DNA from: Phyto melanocephala
Taxonomy: Eukaryota; Arthropoda; Insecta; Diptera; Rhinophoridae
Length of the DNA: 64,000 bases
Assembly (NCBI GenBank): GCA_941918925.1
Contig: OW799234.1
Span: 128,568,895 to 128,632,894 of the forward strand
Direction of reading: 5' to 3'
The notes under the pieces were generated by a model that saw only the letters and a program-made list of their open reading frames with translations, searched no databases and was not told where the DNA came from. Of this stretch, positions 1-10,539 are shown piece by piece (the first letter of the stretch is position 1; each line of letters opens with the position of its first letter). The position numbers were made by a program, and so were the translations under genes.

Positions 1-1488
1 CTAATAAAGATTTTTAAATTATAAAGGGCTATATTGAAACACCTAAGTTGTACTCATTCGCAAAAATAACTTTGACACGCCTACTATAACGCCCACTTTT
101 CACGTTATATACCGTTAATGTAATTTAAAAGCTCATAAAACCGCCAAAATAAGAGGTATGATGATAAAATTTGCTACGTATATCCCCCTAGGCAATGTCA
201 TTACTGTGCTAGAAAATTAAGTTGCCACGCCCACTTTTACGCCCACCTCCCATATAACGTTTTACTCAAAATTCCTCTAATTTCTCTATTAATAATGATT
301 TTGGAATAATAACGGGCTATATTGAAACACCTAAGTTGTACTCATTCGCAAAAACAACTTTGACACGTCTACTATAACGCCCACTTTTCACGTAATCTAC
401 CGTTAATGAAATTTAAAAGCTCATAAAACCGCCAAAATTAGAGGTATGATGATCAAATTTGCTACGTATATCCTTCTAATCAATGTTATTGTTGTGCCAA
501 AAAGTTTAGGTGACACGGCCACTTTAACGCCTACCTCCCATACAACGGCTTACCTTAAATTCATGTAATTTCTCTATTGACAAAGTTTTTGGGAAAATAA
601 AGGACTATATTGAAATATCTAAGTTGTATTTATTAGCAGCAACTTTATTGATACGCCTACTTTAATGGTCACTTTCATTGAAAGACTACATTTACAAAAG
701 CATTTTAATAGCATATCGAAGTGAGGTTAAATTTTAAGGGCTGATGTTGAATTTAAATAAAAAACAAATTATTTAGGAAATTATTATCGTTTCTTTTTAT
801 AATGATAATATTTGTACGGTTCAATTATGTATTTAACAAAATATCGGCCAAATGACCACCCCCCCCCCCCATCCTTGGCGCCACTCCTCTATCTGGTGGT
901 CAAAATTTTCAATGACAATGTTGATGCTCAATTGTTGGGCACGATAATGAGTCGAGGTTGACTGCTCTTTTGCCACACTATCGCAAGAAACAGCAATGGT
1001 TCCCATTCAACGAACTAAGAAGGCATTCACAGATTTTCTAACATTTTATACAGACCTGTTTTGCAGAAATTTAAATATGTTTTACTATTTTCCCGATTGT
1101 GGACGAATTTGAACGATTATGTTGATCAAAAGAATTACGAAGTGCACAAAATGCATTTTGATTTGAACGCCCATTTTTATAAAAAACCTGAATAACTTTA
1201 AAGCGTTGCTCATTTGCGTATCTTTCCACGGATCAAAATGAGTAAGTTTGAGATTGAGAAATGTCAAGTGAAATGCAGAAAACAAATTTAAAGACTAGGT
1301 GTAGTTCACCTTCAACATGGGCCCTTAAAATTTAACCACCCTCTACAAAGAAAGTGATACATATTTTATTATAAAGAGATTATTCTATAGCGATTAACAA
1401 AATAATAAATATTGTGCTTTAAATGTACACAAAATTGGTGGTGGGTATAAAAGATTCGGCACAGCCGAATATAGTGCTCTTACTTGTT
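1..1488 (+). mobile_element. Helentron/DINE-1-like element, subfamily III, 3' part, with nested mariner derivative
   Basis: The sequence enters the window inside the element and runs to the 3' terminus, which has GGTGGGTATA, the palindrome TTCGGCACAGCCGAA and then TATAGTGCTCTTACTTGT. The body holds repeated CACGCCTACTATAACGCCCAC-type blocks that recur at 23.3-24.6, 29.9-32.7 and 37.6-38.5 kb. A terminal hairpin, CCC-rich subterminal repeats and insertion beside T match DINE-1/Helentron architecture as known in Drosophila. It is interrupted at 720-1343 by an internally deleted mariner. The assignment is by structure; there is no coding capacity. Confidence 0.7.
720..1343 (-). mobile_element. 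Internally deleted mariner-like element (MLE copy a)
   Basis: The ends are inverted copies of GGTTAAATTTTAAGGG. On the minus strand, frameshifted pieces read like the N-terminal helix-turn-helix region of an MLE transposase. Copies b (2304-2920), c (21245-21724) and d (31927-32544) share the same termini and deletion. The catalytic core is missing, so it is non-autonomous. It sits at the same position inside its Helentron host as copies c and d. Confidence 0.7.
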
Positions 1489-1539
1489 TTAAGCTAGTGC
1501 TTATTTCGTGAATTTTTTATAATTTTTATAGATTTATTC

Positions 1540-1960
1540 TTCTGCTGAACGAATATGGTTGTGTATACGAATATGGTTATGTTGCAGAATGTGTGCGAAA
1601 ATTGCGTACGGATTTTGGAAGCAGAGAAGCGCCGTCAGCTCCGTATGTTCGTTATCTTGTAAAAAAAAGTGAAGCGGATGTCGTTTGGCCACCTCGGAGC
1701 TGCGATTTGAAACCGTTGGACTATTATTTGTGGGGTGCCGTCAAAGATAAGTGTTACGCCAACAAGCCAGAGACAAGCGACGCTTCAAAGGACAATATTC
1801 GTGAAGCCATTGGTGAAATACAGCTGCACACAATGGATAATGTGCTCAAAAATTGGACCGATCGTGTAGGCTACTGCATGGCCAGCCGAGACAACCATTT
1901 CAATGAAATTATTTTCCATTATTAAACGAAGGATTGTACTTTCGAATTTTTTTATATTTT
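1540..1960 (+). pseudogene. MLE transposase remnant, N-terminus fused to C-terminus by internal deletion
   Basis: A 110-residue open frame (1593-1925) begins with RKLRTDFGSREAPSAPYVRY, typical of the MLE N-terminal DNA-binding domain. After about 25 residues it jumps to VVWPPRSCDLKPLDYYLWG, the region of the third catalytic Asp, and runs to a normal-looking C-terminus (NHFNEIIFHY, stop). About 200 residues including the first two catalytic Asp are missing, so it cannot be an active transposase. No clear terminal inverted repeats were delimited. Confidence 0.8.
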
Positions 1961-2303
1961 ATAATTTTTTTTATAGCATTTAAAAAAAAAGTTATTTGGC
2001 GGACCCTTTATATTAATAGGCAAGTTGATTTTAACTGTCAAGGTAAAATGTACATGGATCGGTGTTATAAGTCGTATCAATTTTGTAATAAAACAAATTA
2101 TTTTTTATAATAATATATAAATTGTATATAATTTTCAGTTAAAATTTTATTTTTAATATTTCATATTTTGTCTATGTGCTTCAGTAAAAACACAACCCTG
2201 ATAAAATGAATAATAATAGTGTTTAGAAAAATGTCTAAAAACGAAAAGAGCTATACGACTGTCAAATTTTTTATTTATATTTTTTGATATCTTTAAACAT
2301 ATC

Positions 2304-2920
2304 AAGGGTGGTTAAATTTTAAGGGCCGATGTTGATCTTGAATAAAACACAAATTATTAAGAAAATTATTGTCATTTCTTTTTATTATGATAATATCGGT
2401 ATGGTTCAATTATGCATAGAACAAAATTTCGGCCAAATGGCCGTAGCAACCTCAGCGGCACACCCTTCATCCGGTGGTCCAAATTTTTAATGACAATGTT
2501 GATGTTCAATCGTTGGGCACGATGATGAGTTGAGGTTGACTGCTCTTTTGCCACACTATCGCCAAAAACAGCAATGTTTTCCATTCAACGAACAAAGAAG
2601 GCATTCACAAATGTTTTCACATTTTATACAGACCTGTTTTGCTGAAATTTAGATATTTTTCACAATTCTCGCGATTGTGAATGAATTTCAACGATTATGT
2701 TGATCAAAAGAATCACGAGATGCACGAAATACATTTTGATTTGAATGCCAATTTTCATAATAAGCCTGAATAACTTTAATGTGTTGCCCGATTGTGTATC
2801 TTTCCATGGTTTAAATTGAGTTAGTCTGAAATTGAGAAATGTCAAATGAAATATAGAAAAAAACTTGACGTTTAGGTGTGGTTCGCATTCAACATCGGCC
2901 GTTAAAATTTAATCACCCTT
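2304..2920 (-). mobile_element. Internally deleted mariner-like element (MLE copy b)
   Basis: This is a stand-alone copy of the 720-1343 family, with ends AAGGGTGGTTAAATTTTAAG and inverted TTAAAATTTAATCACCCTT. On the minus strand one frame gives QAYYENWHSNQNVFRASRDS followed by a stop, and another gives ENIAVFGDSVAKEQSTS; both match the N-terminal half of MLE transposases. The catalytic domain is deleted. Unlike copies a, c and d it is not embedded in a Helentron; it lies 14 bp from a pogo element. Confidence 0.75.
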
Positions 2921-2934
2921 TAGTATTCACACTA

Positions 2935-3741
2935 CACTCAGGTCTTTTTTTATGCGGTGGATGCGTTCTGCATAAAACCGCATAAAAAAAAACGCATAAA
3001 AAAAGACTCTAGCTCCATACAAAAACTAGGGATACGTTCCGGAATTTAAAAAAATCGCATAAATTGAAATTAAAGTATTAAAAATGTACCAAATTCGTAT
3101 AAAAAAAGGAAATTTAATTTTTTTGATGGCTCTGATTGATGATTCGCCTAGTTTAAAGTGGTCTGCCAGAGCCTTATTTTTAGCTCCATTTGCTAAGCGG
3201 TCCAAAATTTCGATTTTGGTCTCTAAAGAAATCGTTTGTCGTTTTTTCTTATTTTTCTCCATATCAATTTCTTAAAATCGAATCCAAAAATTTTATGTTA
3301 GCATTGAAACCATAAAAAAAATTACACTTACTTTTTGGAGCGAAACTTCAACACCTTCGATAATAAAAATTTAAAAATCTTTGTAAAATTCCACCACAAT
3401 AAATATTTTAAATTTAATGCAAAATTCAACTGTCAATGACTAAACTGCAAACGTACGTTAGAACATTTCTTCGTCGCCTGCTTACAAAATCTATAAGGGA
3501 AATCCCAAATTTCAAATAATCGCTGCTGGTCTTCACATGAAACGCATTAAATAACGGATAGTACAAACCTTAATAGAAATCTACAAACTTTACAGAAAGC
3601 ACAAACCTTACCAGAAATATCAAAGCCCAGTGTTATCAATTATCTAAATATTAGTTTTATGTAAAAAAAAATTTGAATATTAAAAAATCGCATAAATTCA
3701 AATTCGCATAAAAAAATACCGCATAAAAAAAGACCTGAGTG
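2935..3741 (-). mobile_element. pogo-like deletion derivative with perfect 24-bp TIRs and TA duplication
   Basis: The ends are perfect 24-bp inverted repeats (2935-2958 and 3718-3741, starting CACTCAGGTCTTTTTTTATG) flanked by TA at 2933-2934 and 3742-3743, the target site of pogo/Tc1-mariner elements. Subterminal CGCATAAAAAAA motifs repeat at both ends. On the minus strand an ATG frame (3026-3262) encodes a pogo/CENP-B-type N-terminal helix-turn-helix (ISLETKIEILDRLANGAKNK, then LGESSIRAIKKIK) and then runs into non-homologous sequence. No DDE domain remains. Identical TIRs suggest a fairly recent insertion. Confidence 0.85.
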
Positions 3742-3743
3742 TA

Positions 3744-4173
3744 TTATACTTTTTTATTTTATTTTTAAGTTGATGACAAGTCGTAATCATTAGTTTGTTA
3801 CTGTGCAGCCACCCTAATAAATACAATCAACTAGAGTGAACTGTGCTCTCTGTTGCTGACCATAATTATCACAAATATGTATGTATATAAAAAAGAAACA
3901 AGTTTTTTTTTAGAAATTGTAAGTAAAGTTTTGAAAGTAAAATGTCTGCCCTTTGAAACACAATTCGGATAAAAATAAGCTTAAGTTTTGCTTTTCACTA
4001 GGTTGGTTCAACCACTTTTAATTTATAACTATGAAAGCACTGGTTACGCGATTAAAGAGCTAAAAATAATCTTAGCAAAATCCTTACAATTTAGGTAAAC
4101 ATTTTAATTCTATTATTTAAGGTTTAAATAGAATTGAAAAAAAATACAAGTATTCTATAAAATAAGAAATAAA
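3744..4173. other. Intergenic AT-rich stretch
   Basis: I see no coding frame, repeat or RNA signature here. It separates the pogo element from the promoter module of the first protease gene. Confidence 0.4.
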
Positions 4174-4285
4174 TATTTAAACAAATGTTTCGTTGTTTCA
4201 TTAAAATTGATTAAAGTAAAATTAGAATTTCAGAACTCAATCAACGTTAACAAGTAAAACGTGATAGTTGTTCAACTCTCCTGAA
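4174..4285 (+). promoter_or_regulatory. Promoter module of protease gene 1 (TATA-less variant)
   Basis: The distal box TTTAAACAAATGTTTCGTT (about 4176-4194) and a proximal box GTAAAACGTGATAGTT (4254-4269) match those of the other cluster genes. Between them TTTCAGAACTCAATCAACGTTAAC aligns with gene 4, but the TATATAAATA of gene 4 is replaced by a sequence like AAAATTAGAAT, so the TATA box looks lost. Transcription probably starts near 4236-4245. Confidence 0.55.
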
Positions 4286-5089
4286 ATGATTAAATCAGAA
4301 ATATATTTTAAAGCATTAATAATCTGCACTTTAATTTCTTTACACGTTTCTTTAGTTTCACCTAAAATTCAGTCACGAATTGCGGGCGGCACACTAATCA
4401 GTATTAAAGAGGCGCCGTTCTATGTACGACTGTTTGGAAATGGTAAATTTCATTGCGGCGGTACTTTAGTAGCACCACATTTTGTTGTGACTGCAGCTCA
4501 CTGTGTTAGTGATATGACATTTTCAATTTATAGTGTAGTTGCTGGAGAAAAAAATCGCTATCAGATTGGTGTAAGATCAAAGGTTAACAGAATCATGTTA
4601 CCCAAAGAGTTCAGCAAATCCGAAATAGGTTGGGATATAGCGGTGTTGGAATTGACTTTTCCACTTAATGGTCCACATATACAGCCAATTGGTTTGTGTA
4701 ACACAACTTGGGGCCCTGGCTCTAATGTACAGATATACGGCAGCGGCCAAACTAATGAAAACTCTAAAATTTATTACGATCAGCTGAGAACGGCAACCAT
4801 GCAAGTAATTGAAAAAAATAAATGTGTGTTCACATTTCGCAACATCATGAAATTGACCAATACAGTTTTCTGTGTTTCCGAAACAAGTAGTAAATCTAGC
4901 TGTAGGGGTGATTCAGGGGGTCCAGTATTAATAAATGGGCAATTTTGTGGTGTGGTATCGGGAGGCCTTGGCTGTGATAGTCGAATTTATCCAAATGTAT
5001 ATACTGATGTTCGAGTGGTGAGCGAATTCATAACAAATGCAATAAGAGTATTGTCTATTATGAGGACTGCAGTCCAAGTTAATTTTTAA
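4286..5089 (+). CDS. Secreted S1 serine protease, seminase-like (cluster gene 1)
   Basis: A single-exon gene of 267 residues. The ATG at 4286 is chosen because the protein then starts with the MIKSEIYFKA leader shared by its paralogs. Residues 1-25 are a hydrophobic signal peptide, followed by a short propeptide ending SPKIQSR|IAGG, an Arg activation site (Ala replaces the usual Val). The triad is H72 (TAAHC), D117 (WDIAVL) and S210 (GDSGGP). Eight cysteines fit the four standard disulfides. The S1-pocket position 189 is Ser204, not the trypsin Asp, and position 226 is Asn, so trypsin-like cleavage is unlikely. The CNTTW segment is a possible N-glycosylation site. Family resemblance is to Drosophila seminase/CG10587 secreted proteases (from memory). 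AATAAA signals follow at 5121 and 5135. Confidence 0.9.
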   Translation: MIKSEIYFKALIICTLISLHVSLVSPKIQSRIAGGTLISIKEAPFYVRLFGNGKFHCGGTLVAPHFVVTAAHCVSDMTFSIYSVVAGEKNRYQIGVRSKVNRIMLPKEFSKSEIGWDIAVLELTFPLNGPHIQPIGLCNTTWGPGSNVQIYGSGQTNENSKIYYDQLRTATMQVIEKNKCVFTFRNIMKLTNTVFCVSETSSKSSCRGDSGGPVLINGQFCGVVSGGLGCDSRIYPNVYTDVRVVSEFITNAIRVLSIMRTAVQVNF

Positions 5090-5120
5090 CTTTATTTTAG
5101 TAGTAAGTGAAAATAATGTT

Positions 5121-5140
5121 AATAAATTTAATTTAATAAA
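5121..5140 (+). terminator. Poly(A) signals of protease gene 1
   Basis: AATAAA occurs at 5121-5126 and again at 5135-5140, 32-50 bases after the stop codon. Either could direct 3'-end formation. Confidence 0.5.
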
Positions 5141-5159
5141 CATAAATTTAAAAAACAAA

Positions 5160-5685
5160 AAATTTAAATTTTTTATCTACATATTTACATATGTCATGTT
5201 CGTTTTAGTTATTAATGCAGGGATGGAAAATGTGATTTGAGTTTCAGTATTAAACAATGAATTTTGATTGTGTTCTCTTGATCATAAATGTATCAAATTT
5301 ATGTATATATCTTGCTTTTGCACCATTTATAAAATATAATAAACATATAATACTTACTTTTCCAACCATGATGTACGAATTTGCCTTGACGGAAAACATC
5401 CCATTGCCGTTGCATATAAGTACTTGTATGAATATACCTTTTTCTAGTTTTTGTGAAATTATTGGATTTGAAATAATAAAAACGCAACCCAAAAAATTGC
5501 CCTCCCTCTATCTGCGAATGCTGTTCAAAGTCTTTTGTTACATTAGTATGAAATATATACAGGGAAATATATCAAGAACGACAAGAAGTCTTCAGAGAAT
5601 TATCTTGATATTTTTAGTTGTGATAGAAGGATCTATGACAATTATGTGTGAAACAAAATATCGGCCAAATGTTTGCCACTGAGAC
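5160..5685. other. Intergenic; open frame of doubtful meaning
   Basis: A 141-codon plus-strand frame (5257-5682) is open but hydrophobic throughout, shows no domain, and has a minus-strand frame overlapping it. I regard it as chance and see no other feature. Confidence 0.35.
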
Positions 5686-5689
5686 ATAA

Positions 5690-6600
5690 TTGAGTTTTAA
5701 TGTTGTTAAAGTGCCAAATTATCCCATCCTTTAGCTCTGCAACCTTTAAGGTTTTTTAACGGATACTTTTTCTTTTAAATATCCCTGAAAGAGTCCAACG
5801 GCTTCAAGCCACATGACCGTGGTGGCCAACTAATATCGTTACGACGTGGGATAACATGGGCATTACATTTTTCGTGTAAAATAGCCATTTTTTCGTTGGC
5901 TATGTGGCAAGTGGCACCATCATGCTGGAATCACATATCGTCCAGGTTAACTTCATCAATTTTTAGCAACAAAAAGTCCGTTAGCATTTAGCGATGGCCT
6001 CATGACGACGCCAGCTCATACACCGCACCAAACAGTCAATCTTTGCGAATGCATCGGCTTTTTATCAATCACTCGTGGCTTCAAATTTGCCCAAATGCGG
6101 CTATTCTGCTTGTTAACGAATCCATAAAGTTTCAAGTGTACTTCGTCGCTAAAGATTACTTTTTTTGTAAAGTCACCATTCATTTCTGCCTGTCAACAAA
6201 ATATTCGTCGAATTGATGACGCTTGAAATAATCTGTAGGCTTCAACTCTTGAGTCAATTGAATCTTGTAAGCGTGTAAGTTCAAATATTTATTTAAAATT
6301 TGCATCAATGCTATTTAGCTATTGAGCACGATGACGAGTCGAGTTTGACGACTCTTTAGCCACATTCCGCAGAACGAACTGGGCCAGCATGCACAGGTGT
6401 TTGTACATTTCCTACAGACCCGATTTGTTTAAATTGGCGCACAATTCTCCCGATTGAGAACCAATAACGAAGTACACGAAGTGATTTAAAAGCAAACTTT
6501 TGGTAAAATCCTTTACAAACTTAACGCGCTTAGTTGCGTATCTGCCCATGGTTGTAACAACTTCAAAGTTCAAACGCTTATAAACTCTTAAGTTATAAGC
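5690..6600 (-). pseudogene. Decayed mariner-like element with DD41D-type transposase
   Basis: Reading the minus strand from about 6590 down gives IVRQFKQIGSVGNVQTPVHA (N-terminal domain), then YKIQLTQELKPTDYFKR, the first catalytic motif KKVIFSDEVHLKLYG with FVNKQNSRIW, the second FQHDGATCHIANE, and the third WPPRSCGLKPLD. The three catalytic Asp are all recognisable. Forty-one residues separate the second and third, the spacing of the DD41D (rosa-like) branch. Several frameshifts and stops (for example after TVWCGV) break the frame, so no functional enzyme is made. Ends and target duplication were not found. Confidence 0.8.
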
Positions 6601-7200
6601 CGATTTCAATAGGACATATGTAGATTGTGCAAGAAAATTTTTTGAAATTGTTGATAAGCCTTCTGATACCTTATGAACAGGAAAGCCGACTAAGTAATGC
6701 CTATTTGTCTACTGTCTGTATTTTGGTTAAAATCAACTTTTAGAAGCCCCTTATAGTATACAGAGTTGTGTGTGCTTAAAACTTTTCTTGAAAATATTTA
6801 GGCTTTAACACTGGATAAATTAAAAGACGAACCGGCGAAATTTTATGACAAGGAAACAAAGTGCAATAATGAGTGTGTGAAACACGACGGCCTGAGGTAA
6901 ACATAATTTCACATAATTTTTACTCAATTTCCCGCATAAAATTAAAAACATATTTATTAAATGTTGTAAAAAAGTTAAAGCTTTTTTCTTCAAAATATTT
7001 TTTTTTTGCCCCATGCAGAGCATTATTTAAACCTTTTTACAAATAACATTTTAAGAACAAACCTAAAGAATTCTGTGTTTAAAAAAAAAATCAATTGTAC
7101 TTCGGCCCATAGTGCTTTAGTGCACTAAAAAGAATTAAAAGTCTTAGACTTTTTTTGTATAAAAACTTTAAGAATTTTTTTTTTATTTTGGAGGTCTTAT
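6601..7200. other. Intergenic; possible Helentron crumbs
   Basis: AT-rich sequence with no gene. Around 6720-6760 a short piece (TTGGTTAAAATCAACTTTTAGAAGC) resembles the Helentron subfamily I body, too short to delimit. Confidence 0.3.
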
Positions 7201-7212
7201 TTTTATTTTGAA

Positions 7213-7992
7213 CTAGCTACGCCCGGCACGCGTTGCTACGCGCCTAATGAATAAAAATGCATTCTGAATTTTATTTAAATATCAAGTGCAAGGCTAAAAA
7301 TCATAACTTTTTCTATAAGCGTGCCCATTTTTCTTATCACGATAGTGTAAAGTCATGACAGCTCAATATGTGTACAAAGTTTCAGAAAAATCGGTGATGT
7401 TTAGGTAGCTGAAAATGATAACTTATTTTTAATGGGCGTGACACTGCCCATTTTTCTAATCACGAAATTGTATAGTCATGACAATTCAATATGTGTGCAA
7501 AGTTACAGAAAAATCGGTGAAGTTCTAGTAGCTGAATATGATAATTTTTTTTTATGGGCGTGGCACTGCCCACTTTTATAAGTCATGACAGCTCAATATG
7601 TGTGCAAAGCTTCAGAAAAATCGGTCATGTGCAAGTAGCTGAAAATGATAACTTATTTTTTATGGGCGTAGCCCTGCCTACTTTTTTTTTAACAAGAAAT
7701 GAGATAGACATGATAGTTCAATATGTGTGCAAGGTTTCAGAAAAATCGATCTAGTGAAAGTAGCTAAAAATGATAACTAATTTTTTAAGGGCGTGGCACT
7801 GCCCACTTTTCAGAAAAATCGATCTAGTGAAAGTAGCTAAAAATGATAACTAATTTTTTATGGGCGTGGCACTGCCCACTTTTCTAATCACGAAATTGTA
7901 TAATGAGAGTTCAATATGTGTGCAAAGTTTCAGGAAAATTGGTCAAGTGCAAGTAGCTAAAAATGATAACGTATTTTTTTTTTTTATATAGA
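7213..7992 (-). mobile_element. Non-autonomous Helitron with internal tandem repeats
   Basis: On the minus strand the sequence begins TCTATATAAAAA at 7992 and ends near ACGCGTGCCGGGCGTAG with CTAG at 7213-7216, matching Helitron termini (TC...CTAG, with GC-rich hairpin sequence before the end). The body is tandem copies of a ~110-120-bp unit containing GGGCGTGGCACTGCCCAC and TATGTGTGCAAAGTTTCAG. It belongs to the family of the 41.3-45.2 kb array but lacks the terminal CA-repeat/TTAGCT segment. Confidence 0.65.
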
Positions 7993-8676
7993 TGTAATAC
8001 ATTTGGACATTTGGAATGCCAACTATTGAAAGACCGAATGTCATTGTACATATAAGGCATTACGAAACATGATTTGGTAATTTTTCAAGTGACAATAAAA
8101 AAATCATAGAATGGAAAATGGAGGGAGTTTTTTTAATATTTGTATGGGAACATATAGGAAAATCTAAATGACAGATCTCCAAGATGACTGGGCCCACGTC
8201 ACACAATCCATTCATTTACAGATCATCTCCAAGTGTAGATTTTTTTCTAAAGTATATATTTTTGGCACCACTGATCTAAATTTTGGACAAAATAATAGCT
8301 GAAGATGAACCAGCATCTTAATTCCTGAGAAAAAAAAAGTTAAAATAAAATCAACTAGAAAGCTTTTTTTTGAAATTTTATTATCACACATCTAATTCTG
8401 TCGCTTTTATGAGCTTTAAAATTATTATTCATTAATATTCATTTCTGCTAATGGACTTTTTACATACATATATACCTTTTTCTTACACCTGTTAAATTTT
8501 ATCGCTCTACGTCAATGTGTTTAGACACAATCGCATTTTATTCGATGTAGAAAGGACATTGTTTTTTTGTCCTACGTAGTGCTTATGCAGGATTACATGG
8601 GGCTTGTAAATTAAACATTTGTTACTTTTATTGAAAGAATTTGCTAAAGTTATTTTAAATTAACACTAAAATAAGG
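7993..8676. other. Intergenic, with a small Helentron fragment
   Basis: No gene is seen. At about 8505-8585 a stretch resembles the inside of subfamily III Helentrons (GACACAATCGCATTTTATTCGATG followed by GGACA and a T run), a short degenerate fragment. Confidence 0.4.
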
Positions 8677-9458
8677 TTAAACATTATAGCATTCCCTTAT
8701 AGCAGATGTTATAAAATCGCGTGCCAGCATTACATTAGTAAAAATAGTCGGATACTTATATTCAGCACAACCAAGACTTCCCGATATCACACCACAAAAT
8801 TGTCCATTTATAATAGCAGGACCTCCGGAGTCACCATCACAGGTACCTTTGATACCTGGTACGGAAGCACAGAACATTATTTTTGTAATGTTGATGAGAT
8901 CACGATACATGTTTACACATTTATAATTTTCAATTACTTGTACTGTTGCCATTCTCAACTGGTCGGAATTAATATTAACAATTTTATTTAATTTACCCTG
9001 ACCATATATCTGTACATTAGAGTTGGGACCCCAAATTGTGTTACACAAACAAGTTGGTTTTATATGTGGACCATTGAGTGGATAATTCAATTTCAACACC
9101 GCTATATCCCAGCCCTTTTCGGGTTTGCTGTATTCTTTGGGTAAAATGATTCTGTTAACCTTTGATGTTGAAACAGTGTGATAACGTGTTCTTTCTCCAG
9201 CTTCTACACTATAAATTGAAAATTGCTTGTCGCTAACACAATGAGCTGCAGTTACAACGAAACGTGGTGCTACTAAAGTACCGCCGCATAGAAATGTACC
9301 ATTTACGAACAGTCGTGCAAAAAACGGTGCGTCTTTAATAGTTGTTTGTATGCCGCCCACTATTCGTGACTGCATTTGCGGTGAAACAAAAAAAAACTTG
9401 AAAAAAAAATCAAGTGACAGATTAGTAATACTTTAAAATATATTTCTGATTTAATCAT
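8677..9458 (-). CDS. S1 serine protease, seminase-like (cluster gene 2), frameshifted between signal peptide and protease domain
   Basis: The protease domain is open from MQSRIVGG (9375) to the stop at 8677, 232 residues, with triad H45, D90 and S183 in that numbering and Gly at S1 position 189. No signal peptide is in that frame. Upstream, ATG at 9456-9458 starts MIKSEIYFKVLLICHLIFFS, clearly the paralogous leader, but it is out of frame; the shift falls within two T9 runs (9390-9414) and reading through gives a stop just after SHE. Either the gene is broken or the homopolymer length is miscounted by one base. Two extra cysteines (PTCLC and REC near the C-terminus) could pair. The promoter module upstream is intact, which favours a live gene. 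Confidence 0.8.
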
Positions 9459-9590
9459 TTTGAGATACAGATTATTAACTTTCACGTTTAACTGAATGTT
9501 AAGTGTTAACTGTCAGGAGCGCTGGTTTTTATAGTAGATTAAACAGATACATTTCTATTAAAGAAACAAAACATTTGCTTAAATATTAAC
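9459..9590 (-). promoter_or_regulatory. Promoter module of protease gene 2
   Basis: On the minus strand: distal box TTTAAGCAAATGTTTTGTTT (9564-9583), TATAAAAA (9526-9533), initiator-like GACAGTTAAC about 22 bases downstream, and GTTAAACGTGAAAGTT (9477-9492). The last is identical, 16 of 16, to the box of gene 4. Confidence 0.65.
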
Positions 9591-9856
9591 TATTTTTGTT
9601 TTTCCTTTAAAATTTGTGTTTTTTAAATAATAACTGGCAGAATTGGCAAAGTATTCGCATTGTACGAGTATTTATAAGCAGATCAAATACCTTATATGGT
9701 TTCTTTTTTTTATTTTTAATTTTTTCTTTGATTAAAAATTTTCTGACTATTTAAAAAAATTAACTTTTCGTGCTTGTTCGTTGTGTGGTTTCAGTCATTG
9801 ATATTTTTTCTGAAATTTCGATTTTTAGCTGAATTTAGACAGAGAGAGAAAACTTA

Positions 9857-10278
9857 CGGCCTTATTCATAACAAAAAATTAGCCACAGTTTATACACTAT
9901 GTACAACGAGCTGCTAACTATAATGCCGATTAAGCTTGGCAGCTCGTTAGCACAGAGTTTATTTAAAACAAACTTTTATCCGTCTGCCAACTTTTCATAA
10001 ATCAACTCTGAAATTGCATGATACTCCTTTATGTATATCATCCCTGATTTTGAAATTTTTTTGTTTTTCCATCCATACTAACAATTTCAAAAATTTTAAA
10101 ATAAATTAAAAAAATAAACGAACAGTATATTTTTCGTGCAAAAAAATTTTTTGACACAGAGCATAAGTTGGCAAACCCTTGGCGGCTCGTTAACAAGAGT
10201 TTAGCAAATCGTTAGCCAGAGTTTGGCATGTGTGTTATGAACAAACTTTATGCCAACTTTTTGTTATGAATAAGGCCG
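9857..10278. mobile_element. PIF/Harbinger-type MITE with TTA duplication
   Basis: The ends are inverted repeats beginning CGGCCTTATTCATAACAAAA (9857 on) and matched in reverse at the other end (to 10278), flanked by TTA at 9854-9856 and 10279-10281. TWA duplication and terminal GC-rich bases fit PIF/Harbinger. Inside are repeated GGCAGCTCGTTA/GGCGGCTCGTTA motifs in opposite orientations and no coding frame. Confidence 0.75.
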
Positions 10279-10539
10279 TTAATGATTATAGTTGTAAACG
10301 TTTTCTTGATAGTGCCATAAGTACTATTCTTGTCTAGCTCAGTCCGATATCCAACACAAATTTGGGCAAAATGTGATCCCCTAGGGATTTCCAAGTAGAA
10401 TTTCTAAATTTTGCAGTTGAATTCCAACAGTTGTTCAGAAATTAAAACAATTTTATTAAATATTTTTACTTAAATGGCTTTTTTAATAAGCAGAACTGAA
10501 GGTTCTGCAGTTCTGAAATTTCAAGATCCATTCATCAAT

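Noticed and set aside
4598..4804. Minus-strand frames antisense to protease genes (also 8800-8991 and 19925-20143 on the plus strand)
   Set aside because: Shadows of the real protease genes; their similarity to each other follows from the paralogy of the coding strand.
5257..5682. 141-codon frame
   Set aside because: AT-rich hydrophobic composition, no motif, and an overlapping opposite-strand frame of similar quality.
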